From positions 7,661,356 to 7,725,355 of the forward strand of contig NZ_CP079946.1 in assembly GCF_019968905.1 (NCBI RefSeq): 64,000 nucleotides of DNA, read 5' to 3'. Of this stretch, positions 1 through 8,974 are shown one piece after another. The stretch comes from Corallococcus sp. EGB. GTDB lineage: Bacteria; Myxococcota; Myxococcia; Myxococcales; Myxococcaceae. The translations under genes and the position numbers were made by a program. The notes beneath the pieces were generated by a model. That model saw only the letters and a program-made list of their open reading frames with translations. It did no database searches and was not told where the DNA came from. Position 1 is the stretch's first letter; every line of letters starts with the position of its first letter.

Positions 1-42
1 AGGCCGCGCACTGAAGCGGGCGCGGCCCCTCGGGGTCCTTCT

Positions 43-774
43 TCAGTTGAGGTACTGGTCGCGGTCCGGCGGACGGTTGCGGTCCACCACGCGCAGGTGC
101 TTGGAGCGGCCGCGCAGCTGCCGCTGCAGGCGCCAGTGCTGCAAGTGGAGCATCAGCCGCCTGGGGCTCGCGCCGCGCACGTACGCGAAGACGAGCACCA
201 GGCTGATGATTTCCGGGGCCAGCAGCTGCCAGGCCGGCACGGTGAGCAGCCGCAGCACGGTGAAGCCCGCGCCAATGGCCGCGAACCAGTTGCCCGTGAG
301 CGGGATGCCCCAGAAGTTCGTCTGCCCCCGGCCAATCACCAGGCCGTAGGCCACCCACAGCACCGTCGTCATCACCGTGCCGCCGGCGTAGTGGCTGCCC
401 ATGGGCATCACCAGCGACAGCAGCACCGTGATGAGGCCCGCCAGCACCGTGATGCCCACCGACGCCATCAGCAGGCGCCTGGAGCCCCAGGTGGACTCCA
501 GGAAGCCGCCAATGGACCAGATGATGATGCCGCCGAAGATGATGCCCAGCGGATCCACGGCCACGAACGCGTAGGTGAGCAACTGCCACACGCGCAGGCT
601 CAGCACGTCCCTCGGGTTGAGCAGCAACAGCACGCCCTGCCCCTGCTGCGTCGCCAGGAAGAGGGCGGAGAACGCCACCAGCGCCACCGCCAGCTTGGCG
701 GCCATCGAATCCAGGCCGGGGAAGCCGCCGCCAAAGCCGCCTCCACCCCGGTTGTAGCCCCGCATGGGTCGCAT
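43..774 (-). CDS. Rhomboid-like membrane protein, probably not a protease
   Basis: About 243 aa. A Gly-rich N-terminus (GGGGFGGGF) precedes roughly six hydrophobic segments. The segment order resembles rhomboid/derlin proteins: a WQLLTYAF-like stretch, then an IGGFLESTWGS segment that matches the rhomboid region between TM2 and TM3. Active rhomboids carry a GxSG serine in TM4 and a His in TM6. Here the equivalent place reads HYAGGTVM with no serine, and no matching His is evident, so it is probably a pseudoprotease that binds or chaperones membrane proteins. The C-terminal tail is basic and cytoplasmic-looking. The start is uncertain: ATG 774, ATG 765 and GTG 798 all lack a clear ribosome-binding site. 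Family membership is inferred from pattern only. Confidence 0.7.
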   Translation of the reverse strand: MRPMRGYNRGGGGFGGGFPGLDSMAAKLAVALVAFSALFLATQQGQGVLLLLNPRDVLSLRVWQLLTYAFVAVDPLGIIFGGIIIWSIGGFLESTWGSRRLLMASVGITVLAGLITVLLSLVMPMGSHYAGGTVMTTVLWVAYGLVIGRGQTNFWGIPLTGNWFAAIGAGFTVLRLLTVPAWQLLAPEIISLVLVFAYVRGASPRRLMLHLQHWRLQRQLRGRSKHLRVVDRNRPPDRDQYLN

Positions 775-835
775 AGAGGCCCAAAGGTGGTGGAACACCG
801 CCCGGTCCGCAACCCCAAATCCTGAAACGATGAAG

Positions 836-872
836 GGCGCCCCGCCCGGGTGTCACCCGGGAGAAGCGCCCT
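836..872 (-). terminator. Nested hairpin after the small gene at 910-1107
   Basis: GGGCGC (836-841) pairs with GCGCCC (867-872) around an inner CCCGGGTG/CACCCGGG palindrome (846-862). It lies just downstream of the stop at 910 on the minus strand, with no T-tract. Probably a terminator of the GC-rich type. Confidence 0.5.
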
Positions 873-909
873 CGCATCCCACGCCTTCTTCGGTCCGGCC
901 GACAGGCCG

Positions 910-1107
910 TCAGGCCTTGTGGCGGTAGAAGAGCGTGATGGTCAGACAGTGAAACTCCTTGTCCGAGGACTGCGTGACGATCTTGTCCACGACCTCCACG
1001 GAGGAGTTCTCCTTCAGCCACTTGGTGATGTTCTCACCCATGTTCTCGCGATCGCGCGCGAGCGTGGTGGAGAACACCTTGACTCCCGTGAAGCTGATAA
1101 CGCCCAT
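910..1107 (-). CDS. Small conserved-type protein, unknown function
   Basis: 65 aa, soluble, starting at ATG 1107 with a GAGGG-like site upstream. It reads as a short alpha/beta protein: a beta-strand start (ISFTGVKVFS), an amphipathic helix (ENITKWLKEN), a strand with Val-Glu-Val-Val and a final strand (CLTITLFYRHK). I do not recognise a named family with certainty. It resembles small 60-70 aa proteins with a 'KWL/EWL...VEVVD' pattern found in many bacteria without assigned function. Followed by a strong hairpin. Codon use is slightly less GC-biased than its neighbours. Confidence 0.7.
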   Translation of the reverse strand: MGVISFTGVKVFSTTLARDRENMGENITKWLKENSSVEVVDKIVTQSSDKEFHCLTITLFYRHKA

Positions 1108-1296
1108 TCCAACCCTCGTGTCACCAGAGATTACAAATGTTTACCCCGAGTCGGGGGCGCCATCAAGAAACGGGCCCGACAATCCGGCCCCGGACGCGTG
1201 TCCCACCCCGCCGGGCATCCGCTGACGCAGCACCGGCCCGGCCACCGTCCACCCGCCGACAGTGCGGCGGGGGGCGGGGGCGCTCGGCCCGGTGCT

Positions 1297-1512
1297 TCAG
1301 CGGCCGGCGGCGGCGCGCCGGGCCTGGCAGTTGACCTCGTCCTTGCAGGCGGGACCAATGCCTTCCGGGTGGGCCGTCAGGGGCGTCTTGTCGCTCTCCT
1401 CCACGCCGCACACCACGCAGCGGCGCTTGCGGTTGCGGCGCTCGGCGCGGCGCTGCTCGGCGATGGCCTTGGCCCGCTCGCGGGCCGTCTTCGCGTCCAC
1501 CTCGTTGCTCAT
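1297..1512 (-). CDS. Small Cys-rich zinc-ribbon-like protein
   Basis: 71 aa from ATG 1512. The first half is a charged helix rich in Arg, Lys and Glu. The second half holds CVVCG, then GPAC and VNC, so four cysteines in a C-x2-C ... C-x5-C arrangement that could bind one zinc ion. No family recognised. It lies 50 nt downstream of the thiolase gene on the same strand and may be co-transcribed with it. The short length, start Met and high third-position GC support a real gene. Confidence 0.65.
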   Translation of the reverse strand: MSNEVDAKTARERAKAIAEQRRAERRNRKRRCVVCGVEESDKTPLTAHPEGIGPACKDEVNCQARRAAAGR

Positions 1513-1562
1513 CTCACGTCCCGTCCGGAAGTCGTCTGCCCCGTACCCCGTCGCCCGCGCGC

Positions 1563-2759
1563 CTAGAGCGCCTCGATCAGCACGGCGATGCCCTGGCCGC
1601 CGCCGATGCAGGCGGACCCGATACCATAGCGGGCGCCCCGGCGCTTCAGCTCGTACGCCAGCGTCATGGTGATGCGCGCGCCGGAGGCCCCCAGCGGGTG
1701 GCCCACGGCGATGGCGCCGCCGTTGACGTTGGTGGCGTCGCGTGGCAGGCCCAGGTCCTTCTCCACCGCCAGGTACTGGGGCGCGAAGGCCTCGTTGACC
1801 TCGAAGAGGTCCACGTCGGAGAGCTTCGCGTCCGCGCGCTTGAGCAGGTTGCGGATGGCCGGCGCCGGGCCAATGCCCATGATGCGCGGATCGCACCCGG
1901 CGATGCCCCAGTTGACCAGCCGCGCCACGGGCTTCAGGCCGTGCTTCTCCACGAAGCCGCGCGTGGCCATCACCATGGAGCCCGCGCCGTCGCAGATGCC
2001 GCTGGCCGCGCCCGCGTGCACCACGCCGTCCTTCTTGAACACCTTGGGCAGCTTGCGCAGGCCCTCCACCGTGGTCTCCGGGCGGTTGTGCTCGTCCTTG
2101 GAGACCACCGTGTCGCCCTTCTTGCCCTTGAGCGTCACCGGCGCGATCTCATCCGCCAGCCGGCCCGCCTCCTGCGCCGCGGCGAAGCGCTTCTGGGTGA
2201 GGACCGCGTACTGGTCCACGTCGTCCTGGCTGATGCCGTAGTCCACCGCCAGCTGCTCGGCGGTGAGCGCCATGGCGTTGCCCGTGTAGCTGTCCGTGAG
2301 GGCCGTCCAGAGCATGTCCTCCAGGCCGCCCTTGCCCAGCGGGAGGCCCCAGCGCGCGCCGCGGATGACGTGGGGCGCCTGGCTCATGGACTCCGTGCCG
2401 CCCGCGAGGACGGCCTCCGCGCCGCCCGTCAGCATCATCTCCGCGGCCGTGACGAAGGCCTGGAAGCCGGAGCCGCACAGCCGGTTGACGCCCAGCGCGG
2501 GCACCGGCACCGGCACGCCCGTGCGCAGGCCCACGTGGCGCGGCAGGTAGATGGCGTCCGCGCTCGTCTGGACGACGTTGCCGTACACCACGTGCTCGAT
2601 CTGCTCCGGGGAGACGCCCGACTGGGCGAGGGCCGCCTTGGCGGACTCCACGGCCAGGTCGGTGGCGCTCAGGTCCTTGAGGCTGCCGCCGTAGGTCCCA
2701 AACGGGGTGCGCTTGCCGGACAGGAAGTAGATTTCCTCGTTCTTGGACACGCTCTTCAT
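1563..2759 (-). CDS. Acetyl-CoA C-acyltransferase (thiolase)
   Basis: 398 aa, full length for the thiolase family. Condenses two acetyl-CoA or cleaves 3-ketoacyl-CoA, feeding fatty-acid oxidation or acetoacetyl-CoA synthesis in the cytoplasm. The nucleophile Cys lies in NRLCGSGFQA (about residue 94). The C-terminal signatures NGGAIAVGHPLGASGAR and the second catalytic Cys in ACIGGGQG are intact. Start chosen at ATG 2759 because an AGGGAG site lies about 8 nt upstream; an in-frame extension upstream is not family-like. Whether it is biosynthetic (AtoB type) or degradative (FadA type) cannot be told from sequence alone, since no FadB partner lies nearby. Confidence 0.93.
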   Translation of the reverse strand: MKSVSKNEEIYFLSGKRTPFGTYGGSLKDLSATDLAVESAKAALAQSGVSPEQIEHVVYGNVVQTSADAIYLPRHVGLRTGVPVPVPALGVNRLCGSGFQAFVTAAEMMLTGGAEAVLAGGTESMSQAPHVIRGARWGLPLGKGGLEDMLWTALTDSYTGNAMALTAEQLAVDYGISQDDVDQYAVLTQKRFAAAQEAGRLADEIAPVTLKGKKGDTVVSKDEHNRPETTVEGLRKLPKVFKKDGVVHAGAASGICDGAGSMVMATRGFVEKHGLKPVARLVNWGIAGCDPRIMGIGPAPAIRNLLKRADAKLSDVDLFEVNEAFAPQYLAVEKDLGLPRDATNVNGGAIAVGHPLGASGARITMTLAYELKRRGARYGIGSACIGGGQGIAVLIEAL

Positions 2760-2834
2760 GGTGCTCGTCTCCCTACTCTTCCAGGGCGCGCGGTGCACGC
2801 ATGACGTGACGTGGAAGAAGCATCCGGGGGGCTG

Positions 2835-3485
2835 TCAGCCCGCGCGCCTTCCCAGGAAGGCGCTGGCGACCATGGCAAGCGCGATGGCCGTCCACAACAG
2901 GCCCTGGAGGTTCTGCCGGCGGATTTCCTTGCGGCCCAACCCCTCGTACCAGGCCCTGGCCGTCTGGACCCGCCCCTCCCAGGTGAACCCCTCCGGGCCC
3001 GCCCGGTCCAGCCCTTCCAGGCGTCGCACATGCGCGCGCAACAGGCGCTCCGGTGCGGCGTCCTCCAGCGAGCCGGAGCGGTAGCCGGGCAGCTCCAACG
3101 CGGGGCGCCGGTAGCTGGCGGTGACGACGAAGCCTCCGGAGGCCAGGGGGGTGAGCAGGTAGAGCCGGGGCAGGAGGTCGCTCCCCTCGTAGAGGGTGGC
3201 GAAGACGCGCTCGTCCGCGTGCGCCCAGTCGTAGGAGCGGGTGGCCTTCTGGAGCCGCGGCTTCTCCTCGTGGCTGCCCAGGGGCGTGAAGCCCAGCGCC
3301 TGGAGCTGGCCCGCCAGGGGGCGCAAGGAATCCGGCAGGTCCATCTGGTCCGCGGGGGCCTCCGGCTCCACCCGGACGCTGTGGGGGAAGAGGTAGAGGA
3401 CCGCGCGCCAGAAGTTGAGGAACAGGAGCACGCCGGCCAGCACCAGCCCCGCGACGGCCACCCCCAGCTGCCCGAGCACGTTCAC
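2835..3485 (-). CDS. Membrane-anchored protein of unknown function
   Basis: 216 aa starting at GTG 3485, which overlaps the TGA of the upstream DsbA-like gene (GTGA), a sign of translational coupling. It has one N-terminal membrane segment (LGQLGVAVAGLVLAGVLLFL), a soluble middle of about 150 residues with Trp/Tyr-containing beta-like stretches, and a second hydrophobic segment near the C-terminus (LLWTAIALAMVASAFL). Nothing identifies an enzyme. The pairing with an oxidoreductase-like gene suggests a related job, but that is inference. Confidence 0.7.
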   Translation of the reverse strand: MNVLGQLGVAVAGLVLAGVLLFLNFWRAVLYLFPHSVRVEPEAPADQMDLPDSLRPLAGQLQALGFTPLGSHEEKPRLQKATRSYDWAHADERVFATLYEGSDLLPRLYLLTPLASGGFVVTASYRRPALELPGYRSGSLEDAAPERLLRAHVRRLEGLDRAGPEGFTWEGRVQTARAWYEGLGRKEIRRQNLQGLLWTAIALAMVASAFLGRRAG

Positions 3486-4159
3486 GGGCGCGGCTTTCCG
3501 TCCGGGCGGCGGTTGGCGGTGGCGGGCAGGTCCATCCACCGCGCCAGGTCCGCGGGGGTGAGCGGGTCGCGGCCCTCCAGGTAGAGCTCCAGGTGCCCCA
3601 GCGAGTCCACGCCCCAGAACAGCTCGTCGTCCACCAGCACGGACGGCACGCCGAAGGCGCCGTGGGCCAGCGCGTCCTCCGTGTTCTTGCGCACGCGGTC
3701 CTTCACCTCCGGAAGCTGCGCGCGCTCGAGCAAGGCCCGCGCGTCGAAGCCGGCCTCCGTCAGCACCGCGCCCACCTGCTCCGGCGTCTCGATGCCCCGG
3801 CCCTGGCCCCACGCGGCCGCGTAGAGCGCGGTGGTGAGCCGGGAGCGCTCCGCCACGTCGTCCACCGCGGCCGTCACGCGCAGGGACAAGAGCGGGTTGA
3901 ACGGATGCGAGGGCGGCAGGGTGAAGGGCGCGCCCTGCTCGTGCGCGATGCGGAACGTCTGCTTGAAGACATAGACGCGCTTGGCGGGAATCTCCGCCGG
4001 GCCAATGGAGCCCACCGCGTTGAGCAGCCCCGCGAGCAGCACCGGCACGGGCTCCACCGTCCGGCCGTGCCGCGCCGCGATGGCGGGCATGCGGAGCCAG
4101 GCGAGGTAGGCGTACGGGGACAGGTAGTCCAGGCAGAAGCGCAGGGGGGAGGAGGCCAT
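3482..4159 (-). CDS. DsbA-family / 2-hydroxychromene-2-carboxylate isomerase-like protein
   Basis: 225 aa. The N-terminus RFCLDYLSPYAYLAW fits the DsbA-like thioredoxin fold of kappa-class GST and 2-hydroxychromene-2-carboxylate isomerases, where a Ser replaces the CxxC motif (here D-Y-L-S-P-Y). The central helical domain and the late cis-Pro segment GAFGVPSVLVDDELFWG are typical. Enzymes of this family use glutathione in aromatic-compound breakdown, but the substrate here is unknown. Start at ATG 4159; ATG 4168 is possible. Coupled by a 4-nt overlap to the membrane protein downstream. Confidence 0.85.
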   Translation of the reverse strand: MASSPLRFCLDYLSPYAYLAWLRMPAIAARHGRTVEPVPVLLAGLLNAVGSIGPAEIPAKRVYVFKQTFRIAHEQGAPFTLPPSHPFNPLLSLRVTAAVDDVAERSRLTTALYAAAWGQGRGIETPEQVGAVLTEAGFDARALLERAQLPEVKDRVRKNTEDALAHGAFGVPSVLVDDELFWGVDSLGHLELYLEGRDPLTPADLARWMDLPATANRRPDGKPRP

Positions 4160-4187
4160 GGCCCCCATCCTATGCACGACCCGGCCG

Positions 4188-7100
4188 TCAGGCGCTCTGC
4201 TTCACATCCTCGCTCTGGCGCGACAGCGGGCCGCGCAGCGACTGGGCAAGCGATTGCAGGTGCGTGGCCCGGGCGGCGGCGAAGGCCCGCTCGGCGATCT
4301 CCAGCTCCAGCATCGCCTCCTCCGGCGTGCCGTGCCGCTCCGCGTGCTGCATGTACACGAGGCCCATCTGGAGCACGTTGGCGGTGGACTCCGCCAGCAG
4401 GCGCGCGCGGCGCAGGTGCGCGTCCCCCTCCTCCTGGGACACCAGCGGCGCCAGGGCGCGGCGGGCCAGGATTTCATCCCAGGGGTTGGCGAAGCGGGGG
4501 TCCAGCGCGCGCTCCAGCGCGGCCTCGGCGGCGGCGAGCGCGGCGGGCAGCCGGCCCTGCTCCCTTTCGAAGCGCGACTGGTACACGTGCACCAGCGTCT
4601 CCATGCGCAGCCCGCCCTTCCGCGCGGCCTCCAGGGCGCGGGGCAGCGACTCGCGCGCGGCGGCCGCGTCCTCGAAGAGCACGTCGCGGCACGCCTGGTA
4701 CACCTGGACGTGCGCGCGCAGCCAGCGGTCCTCGGGCAGCACGCGCGACAGCGCCTCGCCGCGCGACACCACCGCGGCGACGAGCTCGTGCTCGCCGCGC
4801 TCCAGGTAGTACGGCGGCGTGAAGAGGGCCAGGTTGCGCTCCATCAGCCGGGGGTTGCCCAGCCGCCGGATGAGCTCCGTCTTCTGCGCGAGCGCGGACG
4901 CGAACGCGGAGCCGTCGCCGGTGAAGGCCGCGCGCACCACCTGCGCGAAGAGGTGGTAGGCGCGCACGTCGGTGAAGCCCTGTCCCTCCGCCAGCTTGAG
5001 CCCGTCCTGCAGCAGCGCTTCGTCCAGCGGCTCGCCGCGCAGGGCCAGGTTCACGTTGAGCAGGTAGCCGCCCATGCCCAGCGCCCACGCCAGCCGCCGC
5101 GGCGGACGCCCCACCGCGTCGCGGAACTCGCGCAGCCGCCGCACCTGCTCGCGCTGATCCTCCACCCCGCCCGACCAGCGGCCGGTGTACGCGCACAAGG
5201 TCGAGCGCGCCACGGACAGCCCCGCCCGGTACGGCGAGTCCTCCGGGTGCTCAACCACCACGCGCGCGATGAGCGCCTCCAGCGCCTCCGTGCGCCCCAG
5301 GATGGCCAGCGCCATGCCCTGGAGGATTTGCAGCTCGGAGCGCTTCCAGAAGACGTCCACCGGCGTCATCCGCGAGTCCGCCGCCACCTCTCGGAAGAGC
5401 GGGATCAGCAGCTCCGCGCGCTCCGCGGGCGTGGCCGCGCGCGCGGACTGAAGCCGGGAGAGGGCCTCGCTGCGTCCGGCCGCCACGTCGACCGTCGCGT
5501 CCCAGTGCGCGAAGAGCCGCTCCGCGTACGCCACCGACGTCGGCGGGTCGCTGGAGTAGCCCACCTCCACCAGCGACACCCACGTGCGCAGGAGCTGCTC
5601 CGAGCGCCCGGGGTAGTCCGGCGCGGACTCCAGGAGCGCCGCCGCCTCCTTCAGGAGCAGCGTGGCCTCCAGCAGCGCCTCCGCCTCGACGGCCGCCTGC
5701 CCCGCCTCCAGCAGCGGCTGGATGGCCTCCGCGGGCGCGTCCGAGCGCGCGAAGTGCCAGCCCACCGCGCGCACCACGCCCGAGCGCCCCGAGGGCAGCG
5801 CCTGGAGCACCCGCGCCACCTGGCCGTGGTACAGGCGGCGCTCCGCCTCCGGCGTGCTGTCGTAGACGGCCTGGTGCACGGTGTCGTGCGTGAAGACGTA
5901 GCGGCCCTCCACGTCCTGGAGGAACTGCCGCTCCACGATGCCGTCCAGCACGGCGAACAGCTCCGCCTCCGGCAGTCCGGACAGCGCGCGCAACAGCGGC
6001 AGGTCCAGCATCCGCCCCGCGGGCGCCAGCTTGCGCAACAGCGCCACCTGCTCCGGCGGCGCGTTGGCCAGGCGCATCAACACCGCCTCCTGGATGCTCA
6101 CCGGAAGCCGCCGCGTGCCCAGCCCCTCCTCCGCCTCCCAGCGCCCGCCCACGCGCTTGAGCGCGCCCGCCTCCACCAGCATGCGCAGGCATTCGGTGGC
6201 GAAGAAGGCGTTGCCGCCGGTGGTCTCGTGCAGCCGCTGCACGAAGCCCTCTGGCACGTCCAGGCCTGGCAGCACCAGCTCCACCAGCGTGGCCACGTGC
6301 TCGGCGGACAGCGGCTCCAGGTCCATGCGCGACGTGAGCTTCTCGTCCACCGTCTGGAACGCGAGGCTCAGCCGCGACAGCTCCTGCGAGCGGAACGTGC
6401 CCACCACCATGCCGCGCGTGCCGTGCAGCGCGCGGATGACGACGTTGAGCGCCTCCAGCGACGCGCTGTCCGCCCACTGGAGGTCCTCGAAGCACAGCAC
6501 GAAGGACTGCCGCCCGCCGAGCGTGTGCGTCCACTCCGACAGCGATTGGAAGAAGGCGGCCTTCTCCTCGGAGCCGTCGCGCGGCAGCTGTTCGTGCTGG
6601 TCGCCCTCCAGCGGCTCCGGCGACAGCAGGCGCGCGAGCGGGGCCTTCACCCGCTCCATCAACTCCGCCGGCGTGTGCGGCACCAGGCAGCGCAGGGCCT
6701 GCGCCACGGGGGCCAGCGGGGCCAGTCCCTCCGCGCGGCACTGGCCCCGGCCGAAGGGCAGCTCCGCCAGCTTCGCCTGGAGCTCGAACTCCTGGAGCAG
6801 CCGCGTCTTGCCCACGCCCGCGGGGCCGCCCACCAGCATCGCGCGCGACTGGCCCCAGTCGGCTTCCGCGAGGCCGTTCATCAGCCCCTCCAGCTCCGCC
6901 TCGCGCCCCACCACCTCCGGCACGTGCAGGTAGCTGGCGCGCGCGGACAGCGACTCCTCCGGCACGGGCTCGCCGCTGGCCTGGCAGAGCGCCTCCAGCA
7001 GCTCCCCCGCGTCCTGGAAGCGCTCGCGCGGGTCCTTGGCCATGAGCAGGAGGATGATCTCCTCCAGCTGCGGATCCACCGGGCACAGCGTGGACGGGCG

Positions 7101-7907
7101 CGGCGGCGGGCGGGTCAGGTGATCCGCGAGCAGCACCGCGGGGCTGTTTCGCTTGAAGGGCAGCTTGCGGGTGGCCAGGTACCAGGCCATCACGCCCAGC
7201 GAGTACAGGTCCGCTCTTCCGTCGATGCTCGCGCCGCGCTGCCACTCCGGCGCCAGGTACTCCAGCGTGCCCTTGAGCTTGCCGGGGCTGGGCGTGCCCA
7301 GCTGGTGCATCACGCCGAAGTCCATCAGCTTCACCGCGCCGGACTCGGTGATGCGCACGTTGCTGGCCTTGATGTCGCAGTGCACGTACAGGCGCGAGTG
7401 GATGAACGCCAGCACCTGCGCCATCTGGATCAGCACGCGATACAGCGTGCGCGTGTCCAGCGGCGCGTCGCGCACCAGCGTGCTCAGGTCCTTGCCGCCC
7501 ACCACCTCCATGGTGATGAAGCGGTTGCCGGCCTCCGTCATGCCCCAGTCGAAGACCTTGAGCGTGGACGGGTGCTGCAGCTTCTTCATGGCGAAGAACT
7601 CGTGCCGGAACAGCAGCACCAGCTCCTCCACCTTCGCCGCGGACAGCTCCGCGGGGACGTGCATCTCCTTGAGCGCCACGCGCCGGCGCTCCTGCAGGTC
7701 GTCCGCCAGCCAGATGCGGCCCATGCCGCCTTCGCCCAGCAGCGAGTCCACGCGGTAGCGCCCGGTGACGACGACGCCCGGCACCAGCGAGCGCCGCGAG
7801 TCCACGCTCGAGCCCGGCAACGTGATGGGCGTACGCATCCGCTCCCCCCACGTGCTCGGGGGGCGGGTGCGCTCATCCAACACCGTTGTCTTTTCGTCGT
7901 CGCTCAC
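4188..7907 (-). CDS. Ser/Thr protein kinase fused to an AAA-type ATPase and helical repeats
   Basis: 1239 aa, GTG start at 7907. The kinase domain (about residues 48-320) has a GEGGMGRIW loop, the catalytic Lys in VALKEM, DFG near 193 and APE (LAPEW). The catalytic loop reads HCDIKASN (about 175-182), so the Arg of HRD is Cys, making it a non-RD kinase with an intact Asp and Lys. An ATPase region follows: VGREAEL linker, Walker A GGPAGVGKT (about 360-368) and a Walker B-like LCFEDLQWAD. The last 500 residues are TPR-like helices. This kinase-AAA-repeat layout is common in myxobacterial signalling proteins (LuxR/MalT-like sensory ATPases with a kinase in front). No membrane segment, so cytoplasmic. 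Ligand unknown. Confidence 0.9.
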   Translation of the reverse strand: MSDDEKTTVLDERTRPPSTWGERMRTPITLPGSSVDSRRSLVPGVVVTGRYRVDSLLGEGGMGRIWLADDLQERRRVALKEMHVPAELSAAKVEELVLLFRHEFFAMKKLQHPSTLKVFDWGMTEAGNRFITMEVVGGKDLSTLVRDAPLDTRTLYRVLIQMAQVLAFIHSRLYVHCDIKASNVRITESGAVKLMDFGVMHQLGTPSPGKLKGTLEYLAPEWQRGASIDGRADLYSLGVMAWYLATRKLPFKRNSPAVLLADHLTRPPPRPSTLCPVDPQLEEIILLLMAKDPRERFQDAGELLEALCQASGEPVPEESLSARASYLHVPEVVGREAELEGLMNGLAEADWGQSRAMLVGGPAGVGKTRLLQEFELQAKLAELPFGRGQCRAEGLAPLAPVAQALRCLVPHTPAELMERVKAPLARLLSPEPLEGDQHEQLPRDGSEEKAAFFQSLSEWTHTLGGRQSFVLCFEDLQWADSASLEALNVVIRALHGTRGMVVGTFRSQELSRLSLAFQTVDEKLTSRMDLEPLSAEHVATLVELVLPGLDVPEGFVQRLHETTGGNAFFATECLRMLVEAGALKRVGGRWEAEEGLGTRRLPVSIQEAVLMRLANAPPEQVALLRKLAPAGRMLDLPLLRALSGLPEAELFAVLDGIVERQFLQDVEGRYVFTHDTVHQAVYDSTPEAERRLYHGQVARVLQALPSGRSGVVRAVGWHFARSDAPAEAIQPLLEAGQAAVEAEALLEATLLLKEAAALLESAPDYPGRSEQLLRTWVSLVEVGYSSDPPTSVAYAERLFAHWDATVDVAAGRSEALSRLQSARAATPAERAELLIPLFREVAADSRMTPVDVFWKRSELQILQGMALAILGRTEALEALIARVVVEHPEDSPYRAGLSVARSTLCAYTGRWSGGVEDQREQVRRLREFRDAVGRPPRRLAWALGMGGYLLNVNLALRGEPLDEALLQDGLKLAEGQGFTDVRAYHLFAQVVRAAFTGDGSAFASALAQKTELIRRLGNPRLMERNLALFTPPYYLERGEHELVAAVVSRGEALSRVLPEDRWLRAHVQVYQACRDVLFEDAAAARESLPRALEAARKGGLRMETLVHVYQSRFEREQGRLPAALAAAEAALERALDPRFANPWDEILARRALAPLVSQEEGDAHLRRARLLAESTANVLQMGLVYMQHAERHGTPEEAMLELEIAERAFAAARATHLQSLAQSLRGPLSRQSEDVKQSA

Positions 7908-8188
7908 ACGCCAAAGGGGCTGGCCATCTCAAGGCCAGGATCCAGATTCCAGAATCCAGACATCGCGAGGAATAGCACGTTTCAGCGACACCGCCTCCGG
8001 GACATCCGAGCAGGTGCACGCTCTAGTCCTATTCTCTGTTTCACCGCCTCGCTGGAACAAACGCCACGGGTCGCCTGGATGCCTGCTGGGGAGCCACTTC
8101 CCCGCCCGCCCCCCCGACACATCCGCGCGCATGCACACCGTTGCCTCGGGCCCCGGGCCCGTCGCCCGGCGAAGGAGGAGGAAGCGGC

Positions 8189-8854
8189 ATGCGTGCATGG
8201 AAGTGGGGCGGTGCCACGGTGGCGCTCACGGCCGTGACCGCCTGGATGGCCTGCGGTCAGTCCGGGAGGGGAGAAGCCGAGGGCCTGGCGAAGGCGGCGG
8301 CAGCGACGGTGACGCTGGGCGAAGGACACTGCGCGGGCGTGGTGGTGGGCCAGGGCCGCCACGTCCTCACGGCGGCCCACTGCGTCGCGCCGGACGCGGG
8401 CGAGGAGCGGACGAACTTCGAGGACGGCCGTCAGCTGCGCGGCCGCTTCGTGTTCGTGGATCGCGGCCGGGACATGGCGGTGCTGGAGCTGGAGGCGAGG
8501 GCGCCGGTGGCCCCGCTGGAGGTGGCCGAGGGGCTGCCCATCCCCGGCGCCATGCTCGTCTTCACCGGACGGCACGACCGGCCCGGCGAACCGCAGCGGG
8601 TGATGGTGGAGCGCTGGGGCCGCTGCCCGTCGCTGCCGGGCGTGCCCAACGCGCTCTTCACCACGATGCACGGCGCCCCGGGGGATTCCGGTGCGCCGCT
8701 GGTGGACGACCGGCTGCGCGTGGTGGGACTGGTCCACGGCGGCGCGCGGTGCAGCATCGCCGCGCCCACCGGGGACATGGCGCCGGAGGTCCAACGCCTG
8801 GCGCAGGAGGATGCGCAGCCGCTGGCCCGCCGGCCGGCTTTCGCGCCGCACTGA
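8189..8854 (+). CDS. Trypsin-like serine protease, putative lipoprotein
   Basis: 221 aa. Start ATG 8189 has an AGGAGGA site 10 nt upstream. The N-terminus (RAWKW, hydrophobic stretch, then AWMAC) looks like a lipoprotein signal with Cys about residue 22, though the lipobox is imperfect. The chymotrypsin fold is recognisable by TAAHC (His), a RDMAVLEL Asp segment and GDSGAPL (Ser), the three catalytic residues in order. Probably an exported, envelope-anchored S1 protease. It is divergent from the kinase-ATPase gene; the 280-nt gap between them should hold both promoters, although no convincing -35/-10 pair was seen. Confidence 0.87.
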   Translation: MRAWKWGGATVALTAVTAWMACGQSGRGEAEGLAKAAAATVTLGEGHCAGVVVGQGRHVLTAAHCVAPDAGEERTNFEDGRQLRGRFVFVDRGRDMAVLELEARAPVAPLEVAEGLPIPGAMLVFTGRHDRPGEPQRVMVERWGRCPSLPGVPNALFTTMHGAPGDSGAPLVDDRLRVVGLVHGGARCSIAAPTGDMAPEVQRLAQEDAQPLARRPAFAPH

Positions 8855-8974
8855 CGCGGCCGGACGGCGCACATCGCCCTGCTCGCCCCCGGACGGCCGG
8901 GCAGGCGGCCCCCGCACGCGCCGTCATTGCCCGGGTGCGCCAGCGCATCCCACCTTCCTGTCGGAGGTGACACC

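Noticed and set aside
8000-8188. Promoter for the serine protease
   Set aside because: TATTCT at 8030 has no acceptable -35 at 16-18 nt; not reported as a feature.
4158-8237. 1359-codon open frame on the plus strand
   Set aside because: Antisense shadow of the kinase-ATPase gene; long frames are expected in GC-rich DNA with biased third positions.
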